Of a stretch of DNA of 9,004 nt, positions 1 through 6,646 are shown one piece after another. The DNA comes from an uncultured Capnocytophaga sp. (GTDB taxonomy: Bacteria; Bacteroidota; Bacteroidia; Flavobacteriales; Flavobacteriaceae): NCBI GenBank assembly GCA_905372595.1, contig CAJPPS010000042.1:1-9004 (forward strand), written 5' to 3'. How positions within the stretch are numbered: position 1 is the stretch's first letter; each line of letters begins with the position of its first letter. Position numbers and translations under genes: made by a program. Under the pieces are notes generated by a model, which had not been told where the DNA came from, ran no database searches, and saw only the letters and a program-made list of their open reading frames with translations.

Positions 1-894
1 GTTACGGAATTTCATTAAATCATTTTTAGTAAAAGAAACCAAGTCGCCCAAAGTATCTACTTCGGCTGCTTTAAGGCAGTTCAGTGCGCGTACGGAAAGA
101 TCCATATCTATCAGTTTGGTTTTGAGTAGCTGGCGCATATGTAATGATTCCTCATCATAGCTTTCGGTATGTACTACCTCTTCAGGTTCTATGGTAATAC
201 GCTCGTCTGAGAAGAGCATAAAGTGATGAATCAAGGTCTTGGCAGCTTCCATCAAGGCATCCTTAGGATGAATGGATCCGTCTGTTTTGATTTCAAAAAT
301 CAATTTTTCGTAGTCAGTTTTCTGCTCTACACGATAGTTTTCTATGCTATACTTTACATTTTTAATAGGTGTAAAAATTGCATCTGTAGGGATAGTCCCT
401 ACAGGCTGGTTTGCCTTTGTATTTTCCTCAGCGGAAACATATCCTGAGCCTTTTTCGATGGTGATATCCATCTTAATGGCTACTTCAGGCTCCATATTAC
501 AGATTACTAAATCAGGATTAAGTACTTGAAAACCTGTTATAAATTTTTGAAAATCTCCCGCAGTCAATTGTTTTTTCCCTGTAACAGAAATAGATGCTTT
601 CTCGTGGTCAGTTCCTTCTGTTTGGAGTTTGAATCGCACTTGCTTCAAGTTCAAAATAATCTCAGTAACATCCTCCACTACCCCTGCTATGGTAGAGAAT
701 TCGTGTTCTACAGTATCTATTTTAACCGAAGTAATCGCATAGCCTTCCAATGAGGAAAGCATTACTCTTCGCAATGCGTTACCAATAGTGAGTCCATAAC
801 CAGGTTCCAAGGGACGGAATTCAAACTTCCCCTCGAACTCTGAGGACTCAATCATGATAACCTTATCTGGTTTTTGAAAATTGAATAATGCCAT
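1..894 (-). CDS. rpoA: RNA polymerase subunit alpha (3' end beyond window)
   Basis: Alpha dimerises to seed assembly of RNA polymerase, and its C-terminal domain contacts upstream promoter DNA and activators. The visible 298 codons start MALFNFQKPDKV at 894. The N-terminal domain shows the assembly motif LEPGYGLTIGNALRRVML (about residues 29-46). The C-terminal domain begins near residue 262 and carries VRALNCLKAAE, where R269, N272 and K275 match the DNA-contacting R265, N268 and K271 of Escherichia coli. The frame is open to the window edge, so roughly the last 30 residues, including the LGKKSLTE-type helix, are missing. The start is 22 bases after the rpsD stop and has no Shine-Dalgarno sequence, only the AATT context that recurs in this operon. 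Last visible gene of the alpha operon; rplQ would be expected next, outside the window. Confidence 0.97.
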   Translation of the reverse strand, partial: MALFNFQKPDKVIMIESSEFEGKFEFRPLEPGYGLTIGNALRRVMLSSLEGYAITSVKIDTVEHEFSTIAGVVEDVTEIILNLKQVRFKLQTEGTDHEKASISVTGKKQLTAGDFQKFITGFQVLNPDLVICNMEPEVAIKMDITIEKGSGYVSAEENTKANQPVGTIPTDAIFTPIKNVKYSIENYRVEQKTDYEKLIFEIKTDGSIHPKDALMEAAKTLIHHFMLFSDERITIEPEEVVHTESYDEESLHMRQLLKTKLIDMDLSVRALNCLKAAEVDTLGDLVSFTKNDLMKFRN

Positions 895-916
895 AATTCT
901 GACTGCTGTCTAGTTA

Positions 917-1522
917 TTATTTAGAGTACAACTCTACGATTAATTGTTCTTTAATATTCTCAGGAATTTGGATACGCTGAGGAAGTGCTACAAAAGTACC
1001 TTCTAATTTTTCAGGATTCCAAGTAATCCATTCATATACAGAACTGTTACTTGCCAAGGCATTTTCTATCACTTGTAGTGATTGTGACTTATGACGTACC
1101 CCTACAATATCCCCTGGCTTAAGAGAGTAAGAAGGAATATTCACTACTTCTCCATTCACTGTAATATGACGGTGAGAAACCAATTGGCGTGCAGCAGGGC
1201 GAGAAGGTGCAATTCCCATTCTGTAAACTACATTATCCAAGCGAGCTTCACATAACTGAAGTAATACCTCACCTGTTACTCCCTTACTACGACGAGCCTT
1301 CTCATAAAGATTCTGGAACTGACGTTCTAGAATTCCATAGGTATATTTTGCTTTTTGTTTTTCTTGTAATTGGATCGCATATTCGGAACGCTTAGCTCTC
1401 TTACGAGCAATTCCGTGCTGTCCTGGAGGATAATTTTTCTTAGCGAAAGATTTATCTTCTCCAAAAATCGCTTCTCCAAACTTACGAGCGATTTTAGTTT
1501 TTGGGCCTGTATATCTTGCCAT
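917..1522 (-). CDS. rpsD: 30S ribosomal protein S4 (zinc-free form)
   Basis: S4 is a primary 16S rRNA binder that starts assembly of the 30S body, and in several bacteria it also represses its own mRNA. The 201-residue length is normal. The N-terminal domain opens MARYTGPKTKIARKFGEA and contains PPGQHG (about 32-37). The S4 RNA-binding domain spans about 94-155, with RLDNVVYRMGIAPSRPAARQ and HITVNG. The C-terminus IPENIKEQLIVELYSK is typical of Bacteroidota. The N-terminal cysteine cluster of zinc-binding S4 proteins is absent: the only cysteine is C91, outside that region. The start at 1522 fits family alignments. It follows an 89-base spacer, the longest in the window, that carries a candidate S4-responsive leader. 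The stop is a tandem TAATAA. Confidence 0.98.
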   Translation of the reverse strand: MARYTGPKTKIARKFGEAIFGEDKSFAKKNYPPGQHGIARKRAKRSEYAIQLQEKQKAKYTYGILERQFQNLYEKARRSKGVTGEVLLQLCEARLDNVVYRMGIAPSRPAARQLVSHRHITVNGEVVNIPSYSLKPGDIVGVRHKSQSLQVIENALASNSSVYEWITWNPEKLEGTFVALPQRIQIPENIKEQLIVELYSK

Positions 1523-1611
1523 TTTCTTCGTTTAATTTAAATGGAGAGAGGAGATTATGAATTAAGGCTGTCCTTCGATAATAAGCCTCTCTCTTTGAGT
1601 TAGATTAGTTG
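1523..1611 (-). promoter_or_regulatory. Candidate S4 autoregulatory mRNA leader
   Basis: This is the only spacer in the window above 33 bases, and it is folded rather than plain A/T. Read as mRNA, GAGAGAGG (1593-1586) can pair perfectly with CCUCUCUC (1551-1544). Nested inside, AGGCU (1588-1584) can pair with AGCCU (1569-1565), leaving a 14-base loop. AUUAU in that loop (1582-1578) is complementary to AUAAU (1558-1554) in the 3' linker, which would make a pseudoknot. The GG at 1587-1586 can join either stem, so the helices partly compete. The structure ends about 21 bases before the rpsD ATG, and no U-run follows, so it is not a usual terminator. S4 is known to bind pseudoknotted leaders in E. 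coli and Bacillus; the role here is inferred from structure and position. Confidence 0.5.
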
Positions 1612-2004
1612 TTATACTTTACGTCTTTTAGGAGGGCGACATCCATTATGAGGTAGTGGAGTTACATCAATAATTTCAGTAACTTCTATTCCTGCATTAT
1701 GGATACTACGGATAGCAGATTCTCTCCCTACCCCAGGTCCTTTTACGAATACACGCACTTTCTTAAGTCCTGCATCAAAAGCTGTTTTAGCGGCATCTTC
1801 GGCTGCTACTTGAGCTGCATAAGGAGTATTTTTTTTAGAACCTCTAAACTTCATTTTCCCTGCAGAAGACCAAGAAATCACATCTCCTTTTTTGTTAGTT
1901 AAAGAGATGATGATATTATTGAAAGTAGCTGAGATATGTGCCTCTCCAGAAGATTCTATAACTACTTTGCGTTTTTTGGTAACTTTTGTATTTGTTTTTG
2001 CCAT
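1612..2004 (-). CDS. rpsK: 30S ribosomal protein S11
   Basis: S11 sits on the 30S platform next to the E site and the mRNA exit and contacts 16S rRNA and S18. The 130 residues match the family length. The basic N-terminal tail is followed by the core HISATFNNIIISLTN (about 23-37). The conserved GPGVGRESAIRSI lies at 89-101, and the signature tail DVTPLPHNGCRPPKRRKV at 113-130. The Asn-Gly pair 120-121 corresponds to the site where E. coli S11 carries isoaspartate; whether it is modified here cannot be seen. The start is 11 bases after the rpsM stop, with no Shine-Dalgarno sequence. The gene is followed by the structured spacer before rpsD. Confidence 0.98.
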   Translation of the reverse strand: MAKTNTKVTKKRKVVIESSGEAHISATFNNIIISLTNKKGDVISWSSAGKMKFRGSKKNTPYAAQVAAEDAAKTAFDAGLKKVRVFVKGPGVGRESAIRSIHNAGIEVTEIIDVTPLPHNGCRPPKRRKV

Positions 2005-2015
2005 ATCGCTACTTA

Positions 2016-2390
2016 TTATTTAGTTGCTTTCTTCTTGTTCGCAACAGTTTTTCGTTTTCCTTTTCTTGTACGAGAGTTATTCTTAGTTTTCTGACCACGC
2101 AAAGGTAATCCAGAGCGATGACGGATTCCTCGGTAACAACCAATATCCATTAAGCGCTTGATGTTCAATTGGATCTCTGAGCGCAACTCTCCTTCGATTT
2201 TGTACGATGAAACTACCTCACGAATACGACTGATCTGATCATCATTCCATTCGCTTACTTTGATGTCTTCATCTACTTGAGCTTTCTTTAAAATTTCCTT
2301 TGCTCTGCTTTTTCCAATACCAAAAATATAGGTAAGCCCGATGGCACCTCTTTTATGTTTTGGTAAGTCAATACCTGCTATTCTTGCCAT
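2016..2390 (-). CDS. rpsM: 30S ribosomal protein S13
   Basis: S13 is in the head of the 30S subunit, bridges to L5 in the 50S subunit and touches P-site tRNA through its basic tail. The protein has 124 residues. MARIAGIDLPKHKR opens it, the helix-hairpin-helix segment IFGIGKSRAKEIL follows at about 22-34, and the signature RHRSGLPLRGQKTKNNSR lies at 90-107, then a lysine-rich tail. The start is three bases after the rpmJ stop. An AAGGA (mRNA sense, 2401-2397) sits six bases before the ATG, but it also encodes the conserved C-terminus of L36, so it may be a coincidence and not a true ribosome binding site. The short gap leaves no room for an E. coli-style S4 leader upstream of rpsM. Confidence 0.98.
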   Translation of the reverse strand: MARIAGIDLPKHKRGAIGLTYIFGIGKSRAKEILKKAQVDEDIKVSEWNDDQISRIREVVSSYKIEGELRSEIQLNIKRLMDIGCYRGIRHRSGLPLRGQKTKNNSRTRKGKRKTVANKKKATK

Positions 2391-2393
2391 AAT

Positions 2394-2510
2394 TTATCCT
2401 TGTCTTTGTTTGAATCTAGGATTCTTTTTATTAATTACGTACAATACCCCTTTACGTCGCACAATTTTGCACTCGGGGCTTCTTTTCTTAATAGATGCTC
2501 TTACTTTCAT
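2394..2510 (-). CDS. rpmJ: 50S ribosomal protein L36 (zinc-free form)
   Basis: L36 is the smallest ribosomal protein and stabilises the folded 23S rRNA core of the 50S subunit. Translating the minus strand from the ATG at 2510 gives 38 codons beginning MKVRASIKKRSPECKIVRRK and ending RFKQRQG, followed by TAA. Length, N-terminus and C-terminus match the family exactly. In zinc-binding L36 the ligands are C11, C14, C27 and H33. Here positions 11, 27 and 33 are Ser, Asn and Phe, and only C14 is kept, so zinc cannot be bound in the usual way. This is the common form in Bacteroidota as far as I recall. The gene lies between infA (33-base gap) and rpsM (3-base gap). Confidence 0.97.
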   Translation of the reverse strand: MKVRASIKKRSPECKIVRRKGVLYVINKKNPRFKQRQG

Positions 2511-2543
2511 CTGTTATCTGTTTTTTTAAAACGAATTTTATTA

Positions 2544-2759
2544 TTAATATCGGTAGGTAATGCGTGCCTTAGTAAGGTCATACGGAGTCATTTCAAGCTT
2601 TACTCTATCTCCTGGTAATAATTTGATATAATGCATACGCATTTTTCCAGAGATATGAGCTGTAACTACGTGACCATTATCCAATTCCACACGGAACATT
2701 GCATTAGAGAGTGATTCTATAATGGTTCCATCCTGTTCTATTGCTGCTTGCTTTGCCAT
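2544..2759 (-). CDS. infA: Translation initiation factor IF-1
   Basis: IF1 binds the 30S A site during initiation and works with IF2 and IF3 to select initiator tRNA. The 71-residue protein is a single S1-like OB fold. It shows GTIIESLSNAMFRVELDNGH (11-30), then SGKMRMHYIKLLPGD (37-51), then the diagnostic EMTPYDLTKARITYRY (56-71). The ATG directly abuts the secY TAG with no base between, so translation is probably coupled to secY. The stop is a tandem TAATAA. The gene order secY-infA-rpmJ-rpsM, without adk and map, resembles other Flavobacteriia and differs from Bacillus. Confidence 0.98.
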   Translation of the reverse strand: MAKQAAIEQDGTIIESLSNAMFRVELDNGHVVTAHISGKMRMHYIKLLPGDRVKLEMTPYDLTKARITYRY

Positions 2760-4088
2760 CTATCGTCTTTTTTTACCTGTTTTCATAAGCCCATCGTAAT
2801 GACGATTAAGCAAATAGGAGTTTACTTGTTGCATTGTATCAATAGCAACTCCTACTAAGATGAGTAAGGAAGTACCTCCATAGAATAACGCCCACTTCTG
2901 ATCAATCTCTAGTAGAGGTAATTTATTAACTACAGCTGGTAAAACGGCTATAGCCACTAGGAATAAAGACCCTGGTAGGGTAATCAAAGACATTATTTTG
3001 TCTAGATAATCACTTGTATCCTGTCCTGGCTTCACCCCTGGTATAAAACCACCACTACGCTTGAGATCATCCGCCATCTTGTTACTAGGTACTGTAATAG
3101 CTGTATAAAAATACGTAAAGATGATAATAAGCAATCCAAAGAGTACATTATACCAAAACTCAAAAGGAGAGCGGAAAGCATTTTGTATGCTTTGAGCAAA
3201 TTCTGACTTAGAAAGTCCAGCCAATGCAGAAGGTACAAACATTATTGCTTGTGCAAAAATGATAGGCATTACTCCCGCTGAATTAAGCTTTAATGGAATA
3301 TACTGTCTCGCTCCGAAGATATTCTTCTCCACTTGCCCTCCTGTGGTTCTTCTAGCATATTGTACAGGAATCTGTCTTACCGCTAAAGTAAGGAAGATAC
3401 AGCCTAAAATAACTAATAACCACAAAAGAATTTCTACAATAACAATCATAGGTCCATGTACTCGATTAATCTCAGCTATGAAAGCATGAGGCATACGAGC
3501 AATAATCCCTACCATAATAAGAAGAGAAATTCCATTCCCTACCCCTTTATCTGTAATTTTCTCTCCAAGCCACATTGCAAAAACGGTACCTGTTACCAAG
3601 ATAATTACTGAAGGAATAATGAATCCAAGCCCTTTTCCTAAAAGAAAAGCTTCTTCAGGAACTCCTAATGCACCTATAGAATACAAATAAGCAGGGGCTT
3701 GAACCACACAGATAGCAATGGTAAGCCAACGTGTAATTTGGTTAATTCTTCTACGTCCACTCTCACCCTCTTGTTGCAATTTCTGTAGATAAGGAATCGC
3801 AATTCCCATAAGCTGTACTACGATAGAAGCAGAGATATAAGGCATAATTCCTAATGCAAATACAGAGGCTTTTGCAAAAGCCCCCCCTGTAAAAGCATTA
3901 AGGATATCTAATAACCCACCTTCCGAAGTCTTTTGAGTTAAATTACTTAACTTCTCCGCATCAATCCCTGGAAGGATAATATGCGCACCAAAGCGATATA
4001 CTAAAAGAATTCCAATGGTAAGAATGATACGGTTACGTAATTCTTCTATCTTCCAAACATTCGTTAGGGTCTCTATAAATTTCTTCAT
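2760..4088 (-). CDS. secY: Sec translocon channel subunit SecY
   Basis: SecY forms the protein-conducting channel of the inner membrane, with SecE and SecG; SecA drives export and ribosomes dock for membrane insertion. The 442-residue protein has about ten hydrophobic segments, the first near 20-40. Signatures seen: plug region after TM1 (GGLLDILNAFTGGA, about 57-70), TM2 signature ALGIMPYISASIVVQLM (78-94), GEKITDKGVGNGISLL (175-190), and the cytosolic loop RSGGFIPGVKPGQ (344-356). K353 stands where E. coli has the SecA-critical R357, keeping a basic residue. The C-terminus QQVNSYLLNRHYDGLMKTG is typical. The start is 15 bases after the rplO stop. It is the only gene here ending in TAG; all other visible stops are TAA. 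Its GC and codon character match its neighbours. Confidence 0.98.
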   Translation of the reverse strand: MKKFIETLTNVWKIEELRNRIILTIGILLVYRFGAHIILPGIDAEKLSNLTQKTSEGGLLDILNAFTGGAFAKASVFALGIMPYISASIVVQLMGIAIPYLQKLQQEGESGRRRINQITRWLTIAICVVQAPAYLYSIGALGVPEEAFLLGKGLGFIIPSVIILVTGTVFAMWLGEKITDKGVGNGISLLIMVGIIARMPHAFIAEINRVHGPMIVIVEILLWLLVILGCIFLTLAVRQIPVQYARRTTGGQVEKNIFGARQYIPLKLNSAGVMPIIFAQAIMFVPSALAGLSKSEFAQSIQNAFRSPFEFWYNVLFGLLIIIFTYFYTAITVPSNKMADDLKRSGGFIPGVKPGQDTSDYLDKIMSLITLPGSLFLVAIAVLPAVVNKLPLLEIDQKWALFYGGTSLLILVGVAIDTMQQVNSYLLNRHYDGLMKTGKKRR

Positions 4089-4103
4089 AAGATATTTTGT
4101 TTA

Positions 4104-4556
4104 TTAGAGCGTTATGGCTTCTCCTCCTAGTTTCTCAACCGCTTCTTTAGCACTGGCTGTGAATTTATGAACAGAGATTTTCAATTTCGCTTTCAACTCT
4201 CCTCCTCCAAGGATTTTCACTAGGTCAGTCTTTTTAGCTAAGCGGTTTTCTACAAGAATATCCAAGTTAACTGTATCTGTAACCACTCCTTTATCCACTA
4301 ACTCTTGTAATTTTCCAAGGTTGATTCCAGTATATTCCTTGCGGTTGAAGTTTTTGAAACCAAATTTTGGTACGCGTCTTTGAAGAGGCATTTGCCCTCC
4401 TTCAAAACCTATCTTAGTAGAAAAACCAGAACGAGACTTTGCTCCTTTATGCCCACGTGTGGATGTTCCTCCCTTACCTGAGCCTTGTCCTCTACCTACG
4501 CGCTTCCCTTCTTTGTGTACTGAACCTTCTGCAGGTTTCAAATTACTTAAATTCAT
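4104..4556 (-). CDS. rplO: 50S ribosomal protein L15
   Basis: L15 is a late-assembly 50S protein with a long basic extension threaded into 23S rRNA. The 150-residue protein has the expected glycine- and basic-rich N-terminal half: GKRVGRGQGSGKGGTSTRGH (17-36), KGAKSRSGFSTKIGFEGGQM (37-56) and PLQRRVPKFGFKN. The globular C-terminal half contains VKILGGGELKAKLKISVHKF and ends AVEKLGGEAITL. The start, MNLSNLKPAEGS, matches the family and is preceded by AATT, 20 bases after the rpmD stop. The stop is a tandem TAATAA. It sits between rpmD and secY, as in nearly all spc operons. Confidence 0.98.
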   Translation of the reverse strand: MNLSNLKPAEGSVHKEGKRVGRGQGSGKGGTSTRGHKGAKSRSGFSTKIGFEGGQMPLQRRVPKFGFKNFNRKEYTGINLGKLQELVDKGVVTDTVNLDILVENRLAKKTDLVKILGGGELKAKLKISVHKFTASAKEAVEKLGGEAITL

Positions 4557-4576
4557 AATTAAATTGCTACTTTTAT

Positions 4577-4759
4577 TTACGCTTCTTGTACAGAAACTAA
4601 GTGTTCTACTTTATTAATCATTCCTAAAATGCTTGGAGTAGCCTCGTGAGTCACTTCTTTCCCAATAGAACCTAATCCTAAAGAAATTAAAGTGAGTTTT
4701 TGTGTTTTGGCACGCTTTATGCTACTTCGCACTTGCTTTACAATAATTTTCTTTGCCAT
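4577..4759 (-). CDS. rpmD: 50S ribosomal protein L30
   Basis: L30 is a small ferredoxin-like-fold protein on the surface of the 50S subunit contacting 23S and 5S rRNA regions. The full 60-residue reading frame fits the short bacterial form. It opens with MAKKIIVKQVRSSIKRAKTQ. The L30 signature follows as LISLGLGSIGKEV, and then the C-terminal helix and strand, GMINKVEHLVSVQEA. The start lies 12 bases after the rpsE stop, in a spacer without a Shine-Dalgarno sequence. The order rpsE-rpmD-rplO is canonical. Confidence 0.97.
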   Translation of the reverse strand: MAKKIIVKQVRSSIKRAKTQKLTLISLGLGSIGKEVTHEATPSILGMINKVEHLVSVQEA

Positions 4760-4771
4760 TGCTGTGTATTT

Positions 4772-5296
4772 TTAACCTTTAAACATTTTATCCAAAGTAA
4801 TTCCTCTTTGCTCAGCAATTGTTTTAGCACTTCTGAGTTTTAATAAGGCATCAAAAGTAGCTTTTACCACATTGTGAGGGTTAGAAGAACCTTGTGATTT
4901 GGATAGTACGTTATGAACTCCTACAGATTCCAAAACGGCACGTACAGCACCTCCGGCAATCACCCCTGTACCTTCTGCTGCTGGCTGAAGATACACACGT
5001 GCTCCACCGAATTTTCCTTTTTGTTCGTGAGGAAGAGTCGTACCATTCAAAGGAATACGCACCAAATTCTTTTTAGCATCTTCCACAGCCTTTGCAATAG
5101 CATCAGCAACTTCTTTTGACTTACCTAAGCCCTGTCCTACTACGCCATTCTCATCTCCTACTACTACGATAGCAGAGAAGCCGAAAGCACGTCCTCCTTT
5201 GGTAACCTTAGTTACACGTTGTACACCTACCAAGCGGTCTTTTAGTTCTAAACCACTTGGTTTTACATATTCTACATTTTTATAATTCTGATACAT
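4772..5296 (-). CDS. rpsE: 30S ribosomal protein S5
   Basis: S5 stabilises the central pseudoknot region of 16S rRNA and takes part in decoding fidelity and mRNA unwinding. The 174 residues contain the double-stranded-RNA-binding-like N domain with RVTKVTKGGRAFGFSAIVVV (27-46). The loop KGGRAF (33-38) is where spectinomycin-resistance changes occur in other bacteria; it looks like the normal sensitive form. The C domain has QPAAEGTGVIAGGAVRAVLE (104-123), then GVHNVLSKSQGSSNPHNVVK (126-145). The start MYQNYKNVEYVKPSG is a lineage-specific N-terminus; it is the first ATG, six bases after the rplR stop, and has the AATT context. No internal ATG aligns better. Confidence 0.97.
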   Translation of the reverse strand: MYQNYKNVEYVKPSGLELKDRLVGVQRVTKVTKGGRAFGFSAIVVVGDENGVVGQGLGKSKEVADAIAKAVEDAKKNLVRIPLNGTTLPHEQKGKFGGARVYLQPAAEGTGVIAGGAVRAVLESVGVHNVLSKSQGSSNPHNVVKATFDALLKLRSAKTIAEQRGITLDKMFKG

Positions 5297-5302
5297 AATT
5301 TC

Positions 5303-5656
5303 TTAGAATTTAAGTCCGCCTTCTCTTGCTCCTTCTGCTAAGGATTTTACACGTCCGTGATATAGGTAACCTCCACGGTCAAAAGAAATAGTTTCAATAC
5401 CTGCCGCAAGAGCTTTCTTAGCAACAGCTTCTCCTACTTTTTTTGCTTTCTCAGTCTTGGTACCTGTTAATTTCAAATCTTTATCTCTAGAAGAGGCAGC
5501 TACTAAAGTAACACCTTGGGTATCATCTATTATCTGAGCATAGATTTCACTATTACTTCTAAAAACAACCAAACGTGGTCTTTCAGGAGTTCCTGATACG
5601 GTCTTTTTGATTCTGTATTTGATACGTTGTCTTCTCTGTATTTTTGATAATGCCAT
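5303..5656 (-). CDS. rplR: 50S ribosomal protein L18
   Basis: L18 binds 5S rRNA and, with L5, anchors the 5S particle in the central protuberance. The 117 residues are the typical length. The basic N-terminus runs KIQRRQRIKYRIKKTVSGTP, followed by RPRLVVFRSNSEIYAQIIDD. The C-terminal signature FDRGGYLYHGRVKSLAEGAR begins at residue 92, and the protein ends REGGLKF. The start is 11 bases after the rplF stop, with no Shine-Dalgarno sequence. The order rplF-rplR-rpsE is canonical. Confidence 0.98.
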   Translation of the reverse strand: MALSKIQRRQRIKYRIKKTVSGTPERPRLVVFRSNSEIYAQIIDDTQGVTLVAASSRDKDLKLTGTKTEKAKKVGEAVAKKALAAGIETISFDRGGYLYHGRVKSLAEGAREGGLKF

Positions 5657-5667
5657 TATGTTACGTT

Positions 5668-6210
5668 TTAAGCTGATTTACCTGCTTTTCTTCTGAGTTC
5701 TTCTCCTACGAATTTCACACCTTTTCCTTTGTAAGGTTCTGGCTTACGGAAAGAACGAATCTTAGCTGCTACTTGTCCGAGTAATTGTTTGTCGTGAGAA
5801 GTAAGCTTAATGATAGGGTTTTTCCCTTTTTCATTAATCGTTTCTAATTTTATCTCTTGAGGAAGTTCCATTAGGATATTGTGAGAGAATCCGAGTGCCA
5901 AATCAAGTTTTTGTCCTTGATTAGAGGCACGATATCCTACTCCTACAAGTTCTAACTCTTTAGTAAAGCCAACAGAAACTCCTACTACCATATTGTGTAG
6001 TAATGCACGATAAAGCCCGTGCATTGCGTTACTTTGCTTAGTGTCTCCTTGTCTTTCTATTATGAGTTGTCCATCTTCTTGCTTTACAGCAACGTCTTTA
6101 ACCACTTGGGTTAATTCGCCGAGTTTCCCTTTTACAGTAATGATATTATCTTTGATAGTAACAGTTACTCCTTGAGGGATACTGATGGGTGCTTTACCTA
6201 TTCTTGACAT
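5668..6210 (-). CDS. rplF: 50S ribosomal protein L6
   Basis: L6 lies near the factor-binding site at the base of the L7/L12 stalk. The 180 residues contain two related alpha/beta domains. The first opens MSRIGKAPISIPQGVTVTIK and includes TVKGKLGELTQ. The second includes ELVGVGYRASNQGQKLDLAL and a C-terminal signature with KPEPYKGKGVKFVGEELRRK, then AGKSA (up to 180). The spacer before the start is almost pure A/T (AAAAATAGACTTAAAAAA in mRNA sense), giving an unstructured start without a Shine-Dalgarno sequence. Eighteen bases separate it from rpsH. Confidence 0.98.
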   Translation of the reverse strand: MSRIGKAPISIPQGVTVTIKDNIITVKGKLGELTQVVKDVAVKQEDGQLIIERQGDTKQSNAMHGLYRALLHNMVVGVSVGFTKELELVGVGYRASNQGQKLDLALGFSHNILMELPQEIKLETINEKGKNPIIKLTSHDKQLLGQVAAKIRSFRKPEPYKGKGVKFVGEELRRKAGKSA

Positions 6211-6228
6211 TTTTTTAAGTCTATTTTT

Positions 6229-6627
6229 TTAGTAAACATTACAAATTACTTCTCCTCCGATATTCAATGCTCTGGCTTGCTTACCAGTCATCACTCCTTG
6301 AGAGGTAGAAACGATAGTGATCCCTAATCCATTAAGAACACGTGGAAGATTATCTGCTCCTACATACTTACGAAGTCCTGGAGTACTTACACGTTCTATT
6401 TTTCTAATAATGGGCTCTTTGGTCTCTTTATCATATTTGAGGGCTATTTTGATAGTTCCTTGCACATCATTTTCTTCAAACTTATAGCTAAGGATATATC
6501 CTTGATCAAAGAGAATTTTAGTAATTTCTTTTTTAAGTTTTGAAGCTGGAATTTCTACCACTCTATGCCCTGCACTACTAGCGTTGCGAATTCTTGTTAG
6601 ATAGTCCGCGATTGGGTCTGTGTACAT
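6229..6627 (-). CDS. rpsH: 30S ribosomal protein S8
   Basis: S8 is a primary binder of the central domain of 16S rRNA. In E. coli it also represses the spc operon by binding near the rplE start. The 132 residues open MYTDPIADYLTRIRNASSAG, with an N domain to about residue 75. The signature GVMTGKQARALNIGGEVICN is at about 111-130, near the C-terminus. This C-terminal segment contacts helix 21 of 16S rRNA. The start is 19 bases after the rpsN stop, in an A-rich spacer. I see no copy of the E. coli S8 operator fold at the rplX/rplE junction of this window. Confidence 0.98.
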   Translation of the reverse strand: MYTDPIADYLTRIRNASSAGHRVVEIPASKLKKEITKILFDQGYILSYKFEENDVQGTIKIALKYDKETKEPIIRKIERVSTPGLRKYVGADNLPRVLNGLGITIVSTSQGVMTGKQARALNIGGEVICNVY

Positions 6628-6646
6628 AAATTTTCTATTTTTTTAA

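Noticed and set aside
223..753. Three short plus-strand frames opposite rpoA
   Set aside because: They overlap each other and the conserved alpha subunit frame, and show only low-complexity hydrophobic translations expected from the antisense strand.
1544..1593. The rpsK-rpsD hairpin read as an intrinsic terminator
   Set aside because: No U-run follows the stem in the direction of transcription; the next bases are AUUUAAAUUAAACG, and rpsD and rpoA downstream belong to the same operon.
2527..2540. A TAAAA-UUCG-UUUUA hairpin (mRNA sense) in the infA-rpmJ spacer
   Set aside because: The stem is five A-U pairs, and the UUCG loop lacks the C-G closing pair that makes such loops stable. It is easily explained by chance in A/T-rich sequence and is too weak for a terminator.
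3032..3238. A 68-codon minus-strand frame inside secY
   Set aside because: It is a shifted frame within the intact secY gene; the secY frame is continuous and conserved across this segment.
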